Notes: a model not told the origin generated them from the sequence alone. A stretch of DNA of 64,000 bases from Schistosoma mansoni (GCF_000237925.1 NC_031496.1:11681428-11745427), one strand, 5' to 3'. Positions 22,290 to 35,259 are shown, counted from the stretch's first letter. Numbers and translations: made by a program.

Positions 22290-22560
22290 CGAATCAGGAA
22301 GCAGTGGACATTAGTTTCGTCCCAATATGGAACTTCCCTTCTGTGAGCATCCACGAGAGCTGAACTCAGGACCTTTGAGCCTCGTGGCGAGTCCTTAACT
22401 TTCGGATTACTCAGTTGGCATCTAATGGTTTATACTATAAATTTCAGTCAATTCGTGATATTATACCACCAGTATCCAACCCTATCGATGGATAATTACC
22501 TTGCCCTAGAAATAGTTGAACTCCAAAAGTAGTCTATGGATATTAATCACTACTGAGCAC
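22290..22560 (-). mobile_element. diverged hammerhead SINE (family F, related to B)
   Basis: The minus strand reads GTTCCATATTGGGACGAAAC followed by GTCCACTGC, a hammerhead stem II, GAAA and cleavage region with the CTGANGA box worn away. A tRNA-like GAGTTCAGCTC region lies next to it. Confidence 0.45.
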
Positions 22561-23460
22561 ATAATTATAGTGATGAGGGTTTGTTAGATCGAATTTTCGA
22601 ATTCATATTTCACAAATTTTATTTGGTTAATTTATGTAATTTTAGTTATTTATTGTTTTATTTTTGTTTTGAAGGTAACCGTGAACAAGAAGAGACAATG
22701 ACTGAAGGGTTATTATTAAGGTAAATAAAGCAGTAGTTTTATCTTTATTTGGGAACACTAATTACTTGTTCCCGCCTGTGTCCAAAAAGTACAATTTTTA
22801 GGTCTATCGATGAACATGAATTTATTGAGTTGGAACTTCATTCGATTCGTGATACACTATGATTATCAACAAACTGGTGTGGAAAGTTCCTGTTTTACTG
22901 TTAGACTGACTAACTTCATGTGTCATGCAATCACACTGAAATTTTTTAAAACTATCCAAATAAATTAAGACCTATTGGGTCTTCACTTAATATTTATCGA
23001 TATTTTCGCGAAGACCTTGTACTATCTACTTTCAGTTTTCATCATAAACCTGTTTGTTTTAACCAGGTTCAATATATATTCTGTTTGAACAGCAAATAGT
23101 AATTTCCATGGTCTGTTAATTTCACCATCAAATTATTTAAAGTTGATACGTTTGCTGCATCGAGTTATGGACTATTAGGATTCTTTAAGAAAAACTAAAG
23201 TATCAGCATCTCTTGTTATGTTCAAGGTGAGATAAGATCTTTATAGTGTTTCCAATGAAAGCCTATATTTATGAAAACTGGTAAAATATCACGCCCTATG
23301 AAGAAATTTCATATGATAGGTCAAATTATCTACATTGCATTAGAAAAAAAACTAATCGTATACAAAATACTCATCAATAATATCCTGTAACATAAGTTGT
23401 CTGGAATCCTTAAATACTCGTTACTAATTAAGTTACGTGCTTAACGTTTTCTCAACATTG
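22561..23460. other. no feature
   Basis: AT-rich sequence between PDZ and DTD genes. Nothing recognised. Confidence 0.4.
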
Positions 23461-23461
23461 T

Positions 23462-23645
23462 TAGTGGTTATCAGGACTCAGTAGCTGAGTGGGTAACGCA
23501 ATGGTGTTTGAAGCGGAAGGTACTGGGTTTGAGTCCTAGAGTGAACATCAACTCTGAGATGCAGGTACATCCAGCTGACGAGTCCAAAATAGGATGAGAC
23601 GCGCGTCCTGGATTCCACTGCTAGCCACTATTCATCGTAGCTTAT
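23462..23645 (+). mobile_element. family A hammerhead SINE, 3' half
   Basis: GCTGAGTGGGTAACGCAATGG, B box GGTTTGAGTCCTA, CTGACGA then changed stem II and GAGAC, and the CCACTGCTAGCCACTATTCA end. Confidence 0.7.
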
Positions 23646-24044
23646 ATTGTTAGTGTAGGTTTTACAAGGTACATAAAAAATGCCTATAGTAGACTGACAA
23701 ATACTAGTCATAACCAATATATTAATGCAATTGTATTCCATTAACAGAATGTCAGTGATTCAATGACAAATAGAAAATACCATTCAACGTCTCTATGTCA
23801 ATCGAAATTTGATGTTAAATCTCGTTATAGGTAGGTTTTTCGACGGAACTATTTTACGATGAAATGACTGTTTTTTCTTACTTTTCAATTGACTAACACG
23901 TGATGTTTTTTATGAAATAGTTATTTTCCTTAAGTAATCTAACAATAGATCCATTACAATTAAATCATTTACATACTTGTCAATCATTGAATTCATGTTA
24001 ATTATGTAAATAATAAATTAGTTATCTTGAAAATTATCCTGAAC

Positions 24045-24165
24045 TCCGCCTGTAGCTCATCCAGGAGCTACTGCCGGTCCCAAGCCCGGTTAAAGGAGGA
24101 GGGTTTGGCATGGGGTTAGCCACCCAACCTCGTAGAAAACCAACTCGCTAAAAAAACACTAACCA
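24045..24165 (+). repeat. GC-rich fragment, possible RTE LINE 5' UTR piece
   Basis: Stands out by base content: TGTAGCTCATCCAGGAGCTA, then CCGGTCCCAAGCCCGG, then GGCATGGGGTTAGCCACCC. The palindromic GGTCCCAAGCCCGG stretch recalls 5' regions of RTE-type LINEs. The assignment is from memory and weak. Confidence 0.35.
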
Positions 24166-24169
24166 GAAA

Positions 24170-25255
24170 AAATTATTCAACTAAGTAGGTTGAAAATTAT
24201 CCTGAGGAAAGACAATTTCTACTAACCTTAAAATTTTATAGATTTAAAAATATATATATATTTGTTTATTCAGTAATTTTCTCTGTCTGTCAATTATCTT
24301 ACGTTTATTCTATACTACAATAGTTTAGATGTTTACAAGATCAGTTTTATTGAGTCAAAATTATTTGAAGTATCATCATTTTTGTGTAACAAGAGGTGCT
24401 ACAATGGTTTAGTCATTCATAAGTAGAGACAGAAACAAATGTAATTTAACCCAAGTAGCCAAGTCACCTAAATACAACGAGATGAATAAAAAATGTCAAG
24501 ATAATTGTAGTGGCAATGACAGTGAGAAAGATTGACTGCCAAAAACATAATTTGAAAAGACATAGCGAAGAAGTATGTATGAAGAAACACTGGGATTCAA
24601 ACTTTAAGAGAGGACAACGAATGAATGCAACTAGATAATTAAGACTGACTTTTAGCTATCTCAACTAACGTCCCTAACCACTGATCCTGTGTGCAGGATT
24701 ACCAGTTTAAGATATTTGTAGCTCTTTATCAAAAGTACAACCATCTCATTCTAAATCTACTTTATCTATGAATTGCTTTACAAGTAAATTTACGAGAGTC
24801 TGGAGTAATTTGTCATAATCTATTCGTGAAAAAATCACTACCATTATTTGTTTGGTACATTGATGATTTCCTATTCTCTGATACGACCTTACAAATCCTT
24901 ATGCCAGTGAGTATATCCCACTCCACTAGTGAAACCATACGATCATTATCTTTACTGAGAATACTTATTAAACCTTCCTTTTGGCAATTATCTATCAGAA
25001 ATTTATCACAGTAATTTTAACTGCTATTGTTTGATCTCTGTTTTCGTATTCTTTCGTCCAACTATAGAGGATTATAAGTATCCTATAGAGGCACTGCAAT
25101 CGCCCCTCACCACATTATTCTTCCACTTAAATGACATCTCAATCCACATACTAAGAAAAACACTGGTTCAGATATTTTGCTTTGGATTAATACAATCCTT
25201 TGGACAAATGGTATTTTAAAACAATTTATGAATCAAGTTTTTTTCAGACAGCTTA
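24170..25255. other. no feature
   Basis: AT-rich intergenic sequence. Two 62-codon open frames (24826-25014 and 25031-25219) show no family likeness. Confidence 0.4.
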
Positions 25256-25261
25256 AACTTA

Positions 25262-25442
25262 TAAGCGAAGATGGATAGTGACTAGTAGTAGAATCCAGGT
25301 TAGCGAGTTTTGTCCTATTCGGGACTCGTCAGCTGGATGTACCTGCATCTCAGAGTTGATGTACACTCTGGGACTCGAACCCAGTACCTCTCGCTCCAAA
25401 CGCCATCGCGTTATCCACTCAGCTACTGAGTCCTGATAGCCA
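25262..25442 (-). mobile_element. family A hammerhead SINE
   Basis: On the minus strand: GATAACGCGATGGCG, B box GGTTCGAGTCCC, CTGACGA with stem II GTCC/GGAC but AAAA in place of GAAA. Confidence 0.7.
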
Positions 25443-25855
25443 CTTTGTCTAGTACGTGCTACATTTCATTTTATATCAACCTGATCATGTCTTTAAATAG
25501 GAACGTATTTTGTGATTATTTCCAGAATATAATCTGTTCATTTATTTAAATTCAATGAATACTTTAAATATCATACAATCACTTCATAATCATCGACAAT
25601 CAAATATATATGAATAAAATATTGATAATAATTCTGTAAACATATCTCTTATTAACTTGAAGAAAGAGAACAAAGATTCATTCCCCTAATACACAAGCTC
25701 CAAGCCTTCAAATATGATGCGTTCGTTAAAAGCTTAGAACTTAACTTCAAGTCTAGAAGAAGTCACGAAAAAAGAAAACTGTTGAGAAAAGCGTTCATGT
25801 TTCTTTTTACAAATGTTACAAATTTAAACAACCAACATAACTCTACAGCTTTAAG

Positions 25856-25995
25856 TTATTGTGTATTCGAAGTTTCTAGATCATCTTGTGAATTCATTGT
25901 AATGTTTCGACTAATATCTGGATTTGAATCAAGTGTAATAGTAACGGGTCCATCGTTAATAAGACTGACATCCATCATTGCGCCAAAAATTCCAT
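25856..25995 (-). CDS. DTD1: DTD exon 5 with stop
   Basis: Acceptor TTTCTTAAAG, then [20 protein letters not shown] followed by TLDSN and a polar tail to TAA (25858-25856). NDGPVT is the catalytic-site motif. Confidence 0.9.
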
Positions 25996-28900
25996 CTTTA
26001 AGAAAAAAGAATATAATTAGAGAATATAAAGAAATAAAATGTTTTTTTTGGTTTCTAATGAAATAAAGTGTGTTGATAAGAAATGGAGTTAACAAATGCA
26101 TTATATTTTGAGAATAATTAACAAATGCAAATCCTGACTAGAATGTACTAGGTATCAGTGATACTAGAAGCCTGTCTGAAGATAATAAGAGTTCACAGTA
26201 CGATACGTTTTGTGAACAATCTAGGAGCAATATATTTGGACAGTAATATATATATATATATATATCTGAGGGGTAGTTATTTTATAACTATCTCATTATC
26301 ATGACAAAATGTTGTTGTGGACATTCTCCGAAATACAGTATACAGCACTAGTTGAATTCGTTATATCAGTTAATGTAACATTTAAACCTTAATCTGGAAG
26401 TCCCTGGATAAAATCTCCTTGTAATTGAAAGATTTTTTAAAAATTTCAGTCATCCTCATCATAATATCATTCGAAGTAAGCAATCTAAGGTTACTCTGAT
26501 GACTGTGAAATGTGAAAGCCCTGAATGTAATCCAGTCTAAGTTGAGGTTGTGACAATTATTCAGTGATTCCAAACTAGAAAGAACTAGCTGTCGCAATAA
26601 CCTCCATATTTGAATGCTTACTAAGGTTAGTTTCTGGAGAAATCGAAATTCAAAGGTTAACGTAACAGTCAAAGACTGCTTATACGACATGACAGAGACT
26701 TAGTTATTCATTGTAATTCACAAAACAGGATGATTATTCGAAGAAAATTAAAATATTGCGAAATGATTCGAAACTATACACAGCAAAACTGTTAACCTTT
26801 ATTAGAGATTTCGTGTAGATCAAAAATAATTTAAATCAGTTGAGCAATTGTAGAAAACCAAGAAATAGTGAACAGTCGTTCACTTTTTAGTCTAAAATAT
26901 GGATCAAAAGATACCTCGAAACTCAACATGAATTCAAAGCCGAAATCGTCAGATTTGTTGACGAGAACGACACTTGTAAAGTAATGATCCGTATTCTCAT
27001 TTTCAAATCATTTTTTGACATAACACAACCTTCATCAGTCTGTGTTAAGAGTTCATAAATATCTTTCGAAAAAGGCTCTAGAAACCCAGAAAAGATTGAA
27101 AACATTCTATCAAATTAGAATTGAATAGAAGCTTCTCAGAAACATCAGGAAAAATGAATGAAAATGTATCAAATTTTGAATTGATCATAACATATTTTTT
27201 TTACAGTCTTTAGTATATTTCCAGAAGCTTCTGGACAATCAAGATCACCTGAAAACCTTTAAATAAGCTTGATTTTATGTTCATAGATTAACCCTGGAGT
27301 AAGAATTTTACTTATATTTTACATCTTTTCTCCGTTGTTCGAGTTTACGTATGGAAGTTGTATAAGTATATAGAGAGGAAGGGCTAAGATGTCAATAACA
27401 ACTTTTCAAGTAGAACAATTATTAATCTGATGTCATTTTACTATGGGATATTACAATGGGATATCATACAAAGTCCTTGAAAAATTATTTTAGTATTCTT
27501 GAAGTGTTATCATCGCATAGATACAATCATCAACCAACTAAAATTAAGCAAGTAAATCAATACATGATGGCTCAAAGGTCTCAAGGTTACCTGATAGTCT
27601 TAAGTTCTATTGCAAACAGGATCATAGATCTGAACTGCACTGAAGAGTCCCATTTTAAGATAAAACAACTTCCCATTGATCCTTAATTTTTATTGATTTT
27701 CTAATTATAGTTAATCTGTGATGTGAACAGGACAACACTATGCAGGCATCTTCGATACTATGGCGTACCTGAGAAGATAGTCAATATCATACGGAGTTCC
27801 TATGATGGACTAAACTGCAAAATCGTTCATGGAGGACAACTCAATGACTCGCTCGAAGTAAAGACCGGCGGTATCAGGAAAGGTTGCTTACTCTCACCCT
27901 TTCTCTTTCTCCTGGTGATCGACTGGATTATGAAGACGTCAACATCTGTAGGGAAGCACGGGATACAGTGGACGGCTAGAATTCAACTGGACGACTTAGA
28001 CTTCGTAGATGATCTGGCTCTTCTATCACACACGCAACAACAAATGCAGGAGAAGACAACCAGTGTAGCAGTATCCTCAGCATCAAAAGGTCTCAATATA
28101 AACAAAGGGAAAAGCGAGACACTTCGATACAATACAATATGCACCAATCGAATTACACTTGAAGGAGAAGCTTTGAAGGATGTGAAAACCTTTACATATC
28201 TGGGCAGCATCATTGATGAACACGGTGGATCTGATACAGATGTGAAGACGTGGATCGACAAAGCAAGAACAGCATATTTACAACTGAAAAACATATGGAA
28301 TTCAAAACAATTATCAATCAACACCAAGATCAGAATTTTCAATACAAATGTCAATACAGTTCTACTGTATGTGGCAGAAACGTGGAGAACTACAAAAGCC
28401 ATCATCCAGAAGATACAGGTGTTTATCAACAGTTGTCTACGCAAGATACTTCAGATCCGTTGGCCAAACACTATCAGAAATATTTTACTGTGGGAGACAA
28501 CAAACCAGATTCCAGTGGAGGAACAAATCAGGAAGAAGAGCTGTAAGTGGATAGGATACATATTGAGGAAAGCACCCAACTGCGTCACAAAACAAGCCAT
28601 CACATGGAAACCTGAAGGTCAAAAGAGAAGAGGAAGACCAAAGAACACACTACGCCGAGAAATGGAGACACACATGAGAAGAATGAACAGAAATTGGATA
28701 AAACTAGAAAGGAAGGCCTAGGACAAAGTGGATTGGAGAATGCTGGTCGGCGGCCTATGCTCCGTTGTGAGTAATTGGCGTAAGTAAGTAAGTGATGTAT
28801 ATTATAAATATTTACTAGGGATGAATCATACAAATAGAAAAGATATTTTATATTCTTATTTCTTTAATTACCTTTAACTTTTTCTTCATTATAATTCTTC

Positions 28901-31900
28901 TTTAATCGATTAATCAGTTGTGAATAAATATCTTTAGATAATTTTGGATCCATAGCATTATGAAAATCTAATTTATTACCTTTTAATTCACTATATAATG
29001 TGAACTGTAGAAAAAAAGATAAAAATTATTATTATTATAACTAAATCAGTAGATGGTTTTGTGGAGATTTTTTAGTAATCTTATATAGTTGAGATCATGA
29101 ATCAATTGAAGCTAGACCACCATGGAAAACCTGGAAGCACTGGATGGCCGTTTCGTTTTATTGTGGGACTCCTCAGCAGTGTGCATCCGCGATCTCACCT
29201 CGCGAGATTCGAACTCAGGGATCGTGAATGCGCACTGCTGAGGAGTCCCACAATAGGACGAAACGGCCGTCCAGTGATTCCAAGTTTTCCATGGTGTTCT
29301 AGCTTCAATTGATTCATGATTTCAACTATATAATATTTTTACTAAATATTGAATTTAAGGAATGTAAATATTTGCACAAATGGAACGAATATTTAAGTAT
29401 TGTATATAAGTAGCAAAAAAGAAAACAAGTTCATACATAACATATGCTAAACTTTCATTAATAGTTCTATTATTAAAAGACGAAAGGATAAAAAGTGTAA
29501 TTTGAGAATTTTTCGACAATATAAATTGGTTACCAGTGATAGTGTTTATGAAGTTGATATTGTGGTGTGGGTGGGTTACTTATATCCACATAAGTAATAT
29601 ATAACGATGGTCAGGCATAGAATGTATTTCAGTAGAAGATCGATAAGGAAAGAATCGGGACAGAACGCAATTGGTATGAAAATGCATGAACAATAAAATC
29701 GGAGAGGATGAACTGGTATTTGCAGAAGGAACAGTCAAGAATGAGACAATTGATTGATAGTTTGCAAATTATCTGTTTGCTGTATGGTTGTCAGGTTTTA
29801 TTGAGATATCCTGTAATTCTGTGCTCAAATATATTTGATTGTCCCCACTCATGTTCTCATTTACTACAATATGACTAACTACAATTTAGCCCCAACAGTT
29901 GATATTTAATCCATTGAAGATTGAACAAACTAAATAGTCAATATTGATTAGCTGTTTATAATATCTAATCATATTTATTTTTCTATTATTAACTTGTATA
30001 AAAGTGTGTTATTTTACGATAAAATCTATTTTTTTCTGGCAAGTGGTCTCGTCATTGATTTCAAATCATCATCACCACTTAGTTATCACTTTGTATGAAC
30101 GCAGTATCATCAGTATTCTTTCCTTTCATTTAAATAATCGAAACATTTTCTACAAAACCATGAAACCCTATTCCATAAAAAAGTGGAAGTAGAAGAACAA
30201 TCAGTAAGATGAATGTAGCAGTAATAAAAAGAACCGATTCTACAAATATACATTCGTAATTAAACAATAAATATTGTCTAATATATGCAAGACCATGATA
30301 CTAAAAATAGTTGCACAGAACTATGTAAAAGAAGATTATAACTATCAAGTTTTTACTTGAAAGCAAGTATTATCATGTGCTCACTAGTGACTAACTTCGA
30401 GAGGTAATTCTCGGAGTTCTAGTGGAAAGCTGTGATCAGTGGGGTTCAACTATGTCGAGTGTGAGGTAGTTTTGCCCACCGAAGACAATGGAAGATGATC
30501 GTACAACATTTTGGATTGGTTGAAGTTAGACATTAACACCGTTGGATACTGGCTCTGTTGTTTAGGGATTAAGCGTTGGCGCTCGAGGCCGAAGATCATG
30601 GGTCCGAATCCCGCGTGCAGCGTCATGGATGCGAACTGCTGAGGAGTCTTATGTTAGGATGAAACGGACGTCTATTGCTTACAAGTTTTCAATGGTAGTT
30701 TAAAATCGATTGGTTCATGATCTTAATTCAAAACAAATAATCACCGATATAGATACATGGAGCTCAGTTAGAAATTTAATCTAGTAAAACAACTAACAAT
30801 CAAAATAACAGTGATTAATATCAAAAATGAAACTAATATATCCACTTTTAACAACGGATACAAGACTTTAAAACAATCCAATGTATATACCAAAGACATA
30901 AAAACTTATTAAAAGAGCTTCACTCTCGAAAGTGTTATTTTTAAAACTAAATTTATTGATAGAAAGTGTGAGTGAATAGAGAATAATGAAAATCACAAAT
31001 TGGAAATTAATAGTAAAAGTATCTATCTATATGATCATTAAAACTGAATCAATTTTGTATCAACTATATGCTGTGCAAAGGATTGGTACTTTAATAAAAT
31101 TAGATGACGTTATATTTCTATTGAACATACAAAGATGTGGATTGTATTTTCAGGTGCTCAAATATTATGATTTCTTAAACAAAAAAATCACTTATTAATG
31201 ATCTTTGGTGGCTGAAGGTGGTTAGCAAGATACTATAGACCTAGATTTTGCACTAATTAGCATAATTCAGTAAAACGTACCTTCAATTTTAAGGGAAACG
31301 ACATTTCGTGTGGAACTCAAACCTGTATCATCCAACCTCACAACTCGAGATGTTACCACTGAGTTATTCGGGCTGCAACTAACCGCCTGTGTGATCGAGG
31401 TATTTAAGATAGGTTGTTTACAAAATAGTGACCAACTTTATGTTTGTCCAATCCTTTAGTGGTGATCGAATTCTACCGATCAAGTTACATTGTGACATCT
31501 AGCCTAAGTAACTTGACATAACGTTCATATTATGTTCAGATGTTCAGTGGTTGGAGTCAGTCAAGACAAAACTTTCAATCACCGGTTTCCGGGTCGATCT
31601 TAACAATAAAGTTACTAAAAGCTGAATATATGAAAAATATAGTTGAGAAATTAAATACAGAAAAATGACTTCAATCATACTAACTGCAATCGGTATTATT
31701 TCAAAATTTTCACTCTTGCAAAATGACATCGTATCAAAACATCTGTCTAATTATCTAGTCACGTGCCAATTTTTGTGCCTACTGTCATATAAAAAAGTAC
31801 TTAGAATAACAGTACCAAGATATATCAGTTAAGCGATTTCCAATAATCAGTTCAAAAATTTCATTTGTATTAAGATCAGAAATTCAGCGTAACACCTTAC

Positions 31901-34051
31901 ACTACTTAATCAACCTTTTGAGTAGGTTATGTATATCGACTGAAGTATTAGCAAATGACCATGAACGTGGATCCAGTACTGTGAAGTAAATAAGTCTCGA
32001 GAAATGTTTGTTATAGATTAAAATTTTATGATATCATGATGAACAGGTTTTGGATTGTTATATGAATGAATGTAATGCTGCTCATTTGACGTGCAATAGT
32101 AAGATGTGACAGAGAAGTAGCTGCTTACGAGGCTAGAATGAACAGATATAAGATGGTTTTCTATTGTGATAATATCTTTATATACACGATATTAGCTCAA
32201 AAAATAGGCGCAGTTAGAAATTAATTCAAACATAGGAGAATGGAAGACAGAGAATTTAAAGTTAAGACCTGAATACTAGGCTTGATTTTTTCTCAACACG
32301 ATTTAAACAAAAAAAAATTGATGAAATTAAATATGAAACATTGAATTTTTCGAGTAAAACAAATTCGAGTTCTCTGTACAGGCTCTATTGAGGACGTTAG
32401 TGCAAAATACACTAACACAATCCTTTGAACTAAGAAACTGTAACAGATTTCAAAAATCAGAGTATACTGAAACAACTATTAAATAATTACGTTGAATACT
32501 TAATTGAGCATCAATATGTGGAAATGTTATAAGAATTAGTTAGAAAGACAAAATTCCTTACCTGACTAACACAAAGAATTTCCAGATTTAAATCTTTTAC
32601 ACTTTTATCCCAACGTCTTATTCCATCTAGTGATGGGAATAAACGAATGTTCAGTATTTTCCTAACTCTATAAATATTGAAAGACAGAAACGAATTTTAT
32701 TATACTCTCTAAAAAAGCGTACCATAAGTTATTGGCAAGGCAAAAAGATAACGAACTTTTTTGCTACGAAACCACGGGTCAAATTAAATTCATATAAATT
32801 AGCCTGAAACACAAAACTTTCTGAGTTTTTAAATAAAGATGAAAAGAGAGACAGATCAAATGTAGTTTTTAACGGCAAGAACAGGCAGATTCAAGTCCTT
32901 ACAAGTAATATAAAGATACCTATCAATTTAATATACTTCAGAAAATCAGCGACACATGGAGAAATCGATACATAAAGGTAAAATAAACTTTCTCAGTATG
33001 TCAAGTGTTTTAATGCCGTTGCGTTTTTGGCTTGTTAAGAGCGCAAAAGAAAAGACGAATTTGTATCTCTTGAGCAATTAATTATTTTACACCTAGTGGT
33101 TGAAACTTGAATTCATTACAATGTTACCATGGTAATAGATGTTCGTGTATCTATGTATTTATTTGGAGAAGCATGGAAACTTAGGTAAATAAACAATTAT
33201 TTTATTGCTATTAGTATATAGTTTGTATGATTTTATTGAAATGACGAATATGTATACCTTAAATAAACACTTTTCATGATATTGTGCACTCTGAGTTAGA
33301 TAGCTAAATTCCATAGCTTTCATTGTCATTCTGGACAATCATTAATAACTCCTTCAAGTAGAAGTAAGTTTTTAAAGTTATTCCACAAGCACTACTCAGT
33401 CTGTTCTGACTTCTTTTTCCTGTGACCGATTATTTATGTAAAGTTTTTTTATCTTCCCATAACCTACTAAATTCTGAAAGTTTTTTTCTCAATTGATACA
33501 CTTGAATGGTTGACCTTTACAGTATGAATTGATGAACCAGATCAATAATATATAAACTGATTGGATATTGGACATTATGCCACACTTCTAGAAATCTCCT
33601 GGAAGGTTTAGAGTCACTTGGAAACAGAATTTTGACTTTCCCCAATCAAACCCGTGTTTGAGGTTATTTGAATGAATACAAGCGGTCGGTCGATTGATTG
33701 GCAAACTATGCAGATATGTTGTAGAGAATCTAAGGTGAATAAATCTGTTATGAAAATGTATTTATCCAGTGACTATCTTTAGAAAATAATATCCTTAAAA
33801 TCATAAAAGTAAATATTTTGACTCGTTTGTGAGTTGACTTATTGTTAGCAACATAGTTACATAATATACTCAAAACGTTTCACACGTCTTATTCAATGAA
33901 AATCAAAGTGATGAGGATACATAGTGTAAAAAAGAATACACAAAATAAATGCTATCATACATATACTCCATATCACTTTCTGTATCGCGTCTTGATAAGC
34001 CAATAAGAACAAGTATTCCACGACCAATTTGACTAACAATTGAATCATTTA
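25856..34051 (-). CDS. DTD1: D-aminoacyl-tRNA deacylase, exons 2-5 (join 34051..33961, 32667..32562, 29004..28872, 25995..25856)
   Basis: Four exons joining in phase encode all but the first about 15 residues of DTD, which cleaves D-amino acids off mischarged tRNA in the cytosol. The signature motifs are present: SQFTLY (exons 3/4) and NDGPVT (exon 5), which build the cross-subunit Gly-cisPro chiral site. [11 protein letters not shown] and VRKILN also match the family closely. The expected first exon (M..VVQRV..ASV-like, ending in phase 1) was not found between 34052 and 38777 and may lie in the N gap. The protein ends with about 20 non-conserved residues. Introns of 1.3, 3.6 and 2.9 kb hold LINE and SINE copies. 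Confidence 0.88.
25996..27721. other. DTD intron 4, unique part
   Basis: AT-rich. Holds an (AT)n run at about 26242-26263 and the 14-base palindrome CCAGAAGCTTCTGG near 27222. No gene. Confidence 0.45.
27722..28795 (+). mobile_element. SR2-like RTE LINE, 5'-truncated but open
   Basis: A 332-codon open frame covers RT from motif A's end to the C-terminus: [48 protein letters not shown] (FVDD catalytic box), [12 protein letters not shown], then RWPNTIRN and [17 protein letters not shown]. It stops a few codons before the usual end ([10 protein letters not shown] still readable) and carries a (TAAG)3-type tail. An extra Gly sits before motif B. It lies in DTD intron 4. Confidence 0.85.
28872..29004 (-). 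CDS. DTD1: DTD exon 4
   Basis: Acceptor TTTTCTACAG, then [20 protein letters not shown]... NYNEEKVK, with donor GTAATT in phase 1. Confidence 0.88.
29082..29332. mobile_element. family B hammerhead SINE fold-back
   Basis: Two 113-base arms (29082-29194, 29220-29332) are reversed copies of the B tail plus ribozyme, around a 25-base centre that holds the B-box region. The right arm has an intact core; the left arm has lost stem II pairing. Confidence 0.8.
29231..29280 (+). ncRNA. hammerhead ribozyme motif, core intact (family B)
   Basis: CTGAGGA at 29238-29244, GTCC(CACAATA)GGAC at 29245-29259, GAAA at 29260-29263, GTC at 29269-29271. Stem I CACTG/CAGTG pairs. Confidence 0.62.
29565..29860 (+). 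mobile_element. family E repeat, best copy
   Basis: GGTTACTTATATCCACATAA through ATGAAAATGCATGAACAAT to GATTGTCCCCACTCATGTTC. It is the reference for the other E copies. Confidence 0.7.
30370..30722 (+). mobile_element. family B hammerhead SINE, near full length
   Basis: 5' segment, GGGATTAAGCGTTGGCGCTC, B-box-like GGTCCGAATCCCG, CTGAGGA (30639-30645), stem II with wobbles, GAAAC, and a worn tail. Confidence 0.65.
30723..31204. other. DTD intron 3, unique
   Basis: AT-rich. The open frame at 30986-31198 has no likeness to a family. Confidence 0.4.
31205..31545 (+). mobile_element. family C SINE, diverged
   Basis: TTACCACTGAGTTATTCGGG and ACCGATCAAGTTACATTGTG mark it. The ribozyme region is worn away. 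Confidence 0.5.
32562..32667 (-). CDS. DTD1: DTD exon 3
   Basis: Acceptor ATATTTATAG, then [19 protein letters not shown]... LEILCVSQ, with donor GTAAGG in phase 0. The SQ of the SQFTLY motif is split by the intron. Confidence 0.88.
33961..34051 (-). CDS. DTD1: DTD exon 2
   Basis: Acceptor TTTAACTTAG, then (V)[19 protein letters not shown] and [10 protein letters not shown], with donor GTATGA in phase 2. Confidence 0.85.
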
Positions 34052-34751
34052 CTAAGTTAAAAAGAAATGTAATAGTTATTAACATTTTATTTAGTCAGCA
34101 ATACAACAGGACAGAATGCACTGATTTAGTATTTCTAACCTATTAACGTTTAAAAAACAGTTTTCTCCATAAAAGAAACATTGGTTGGTGAACAATCACA
34201 AAAAGCTTTATTTTATTAGCGTAAGAGGTTTTTGGAGATTTTCGAAGTTTATATCACGTTGGTTAGAAAATCGTTAAGAACCGGTAGGTACTAGACATCA
34301 GTTTCGTTTTGTTTTATGATTCCTCAGAGGTGCGTACTCATGATTTCATAAAGAATCGAATCCAGGACCTTCAGGTATTGCCTAGGGTGTAACTTTTGTG
34401 TCAGTGAGCCAACATTCAATCGTTTACATTTCTGACCTCATTCAATTTGCGACATTTCACAACCACCCAATCGCCCAGTCTCACAAATAAGTTAAATTGT
34501 TACTTCTGATTCATTTGACTTCGATAGGTACCAATCTCAGAACCATAAACAACTGACCATGAGGTGGGTATTATCACTTGTCTCAATGTTTTGTGTAGAT
34601 GTGTATGACCTTGTAAAAGCTTTCGTTCTGAATTAGAGTTGACTGAAAATTATTGGAAAGAAAATAGTATCAGATACCTTTTTCTTTACAGATTTGGATG
34701 TCTCTAATACCAAGTACGATTTCTATTCATAACGTAAACTATCTACAAAAC

Positions 34752-35259
34752 TGTTATGTCCCGATAAGGATAATGAATGGTAACTCTGAGATCGAATTGC
34801 GAACCAATACTGTGCATATATTTTTTATCATATAATCGCTAAATAACTAAACTATTCATATTCATGTTCCCCTTATCATGAGCTTTATTTCGAACTGTAA
34901 ACTATTGTTATACGATTTACCATTCATGAATTACGCCCAGTCTATTGATTACTGTTCCCCTTATTCACAGCCACATTTGGCTGAATCTTGTACAAATGTT
35001 GTTTCTTACTTTATAGGAAGATGTGGTCAGTTTGATTGGTATATAAACTCAGTATGTTTGAAATATAATGATTCATACCACAGAGGCTGTTTTGGACTTA
35101 ACTGGCTGAGCTAGACAGATAGCAGGACCGATAAGTACTCTAGACTGCTCGTACGGTTTTCGTGTATCACTGTTCCAATCGATAACTCGCTGCTCTCTGA
35201 TTGGCGGTCTTGTCACGTCATACATTAACAGGGCATCAACTCGGCCACAAGTTATAACA
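34752..35259 (-). mobile_element. solo LTR (LTR retrotransposon fossil)
   Basis: 508 bases starting TGTTATAACTTGTG and ending GGGACATAACA on the minus strand, i.e. TG...CA ends. Close relatives lie at 36813 and 50871. No internal coding region is attached. Family (Ty3- or BEL-type) not determined. The plus-strand open frame 34878-35114 is a by-product. Confidence 0.6.

Larger units (their letters stand above)
31546..34750. other. DTD introns 2-3 and upstream, outside exons
   Basis: Mostly unique AT-rich sequence. The minus strand of 34255-34500 carries a worn hammerhead SINE (CTGAGGA, GAAAC, GTC but no stem II). Confidence 0.4.

Noticed and set aside
26242-26263. (AT)n run as a regulatory site
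   Set aside because: A simple microsatellite, common in this genome type, with no associated signal.
27222-27235. CCAGAAGCTTCTGG as a heat-shock element
   Set aside because: The inverted GAA..TTC units fit, but the site lies deep in a DTD intron, with only two units and no promoter nearby.
34878-35114. 78-codon plus-strand open frame as a small gene
   Set aside because: It lies wholly inside a solo LTR on the other strand and is not kept in the related copies.
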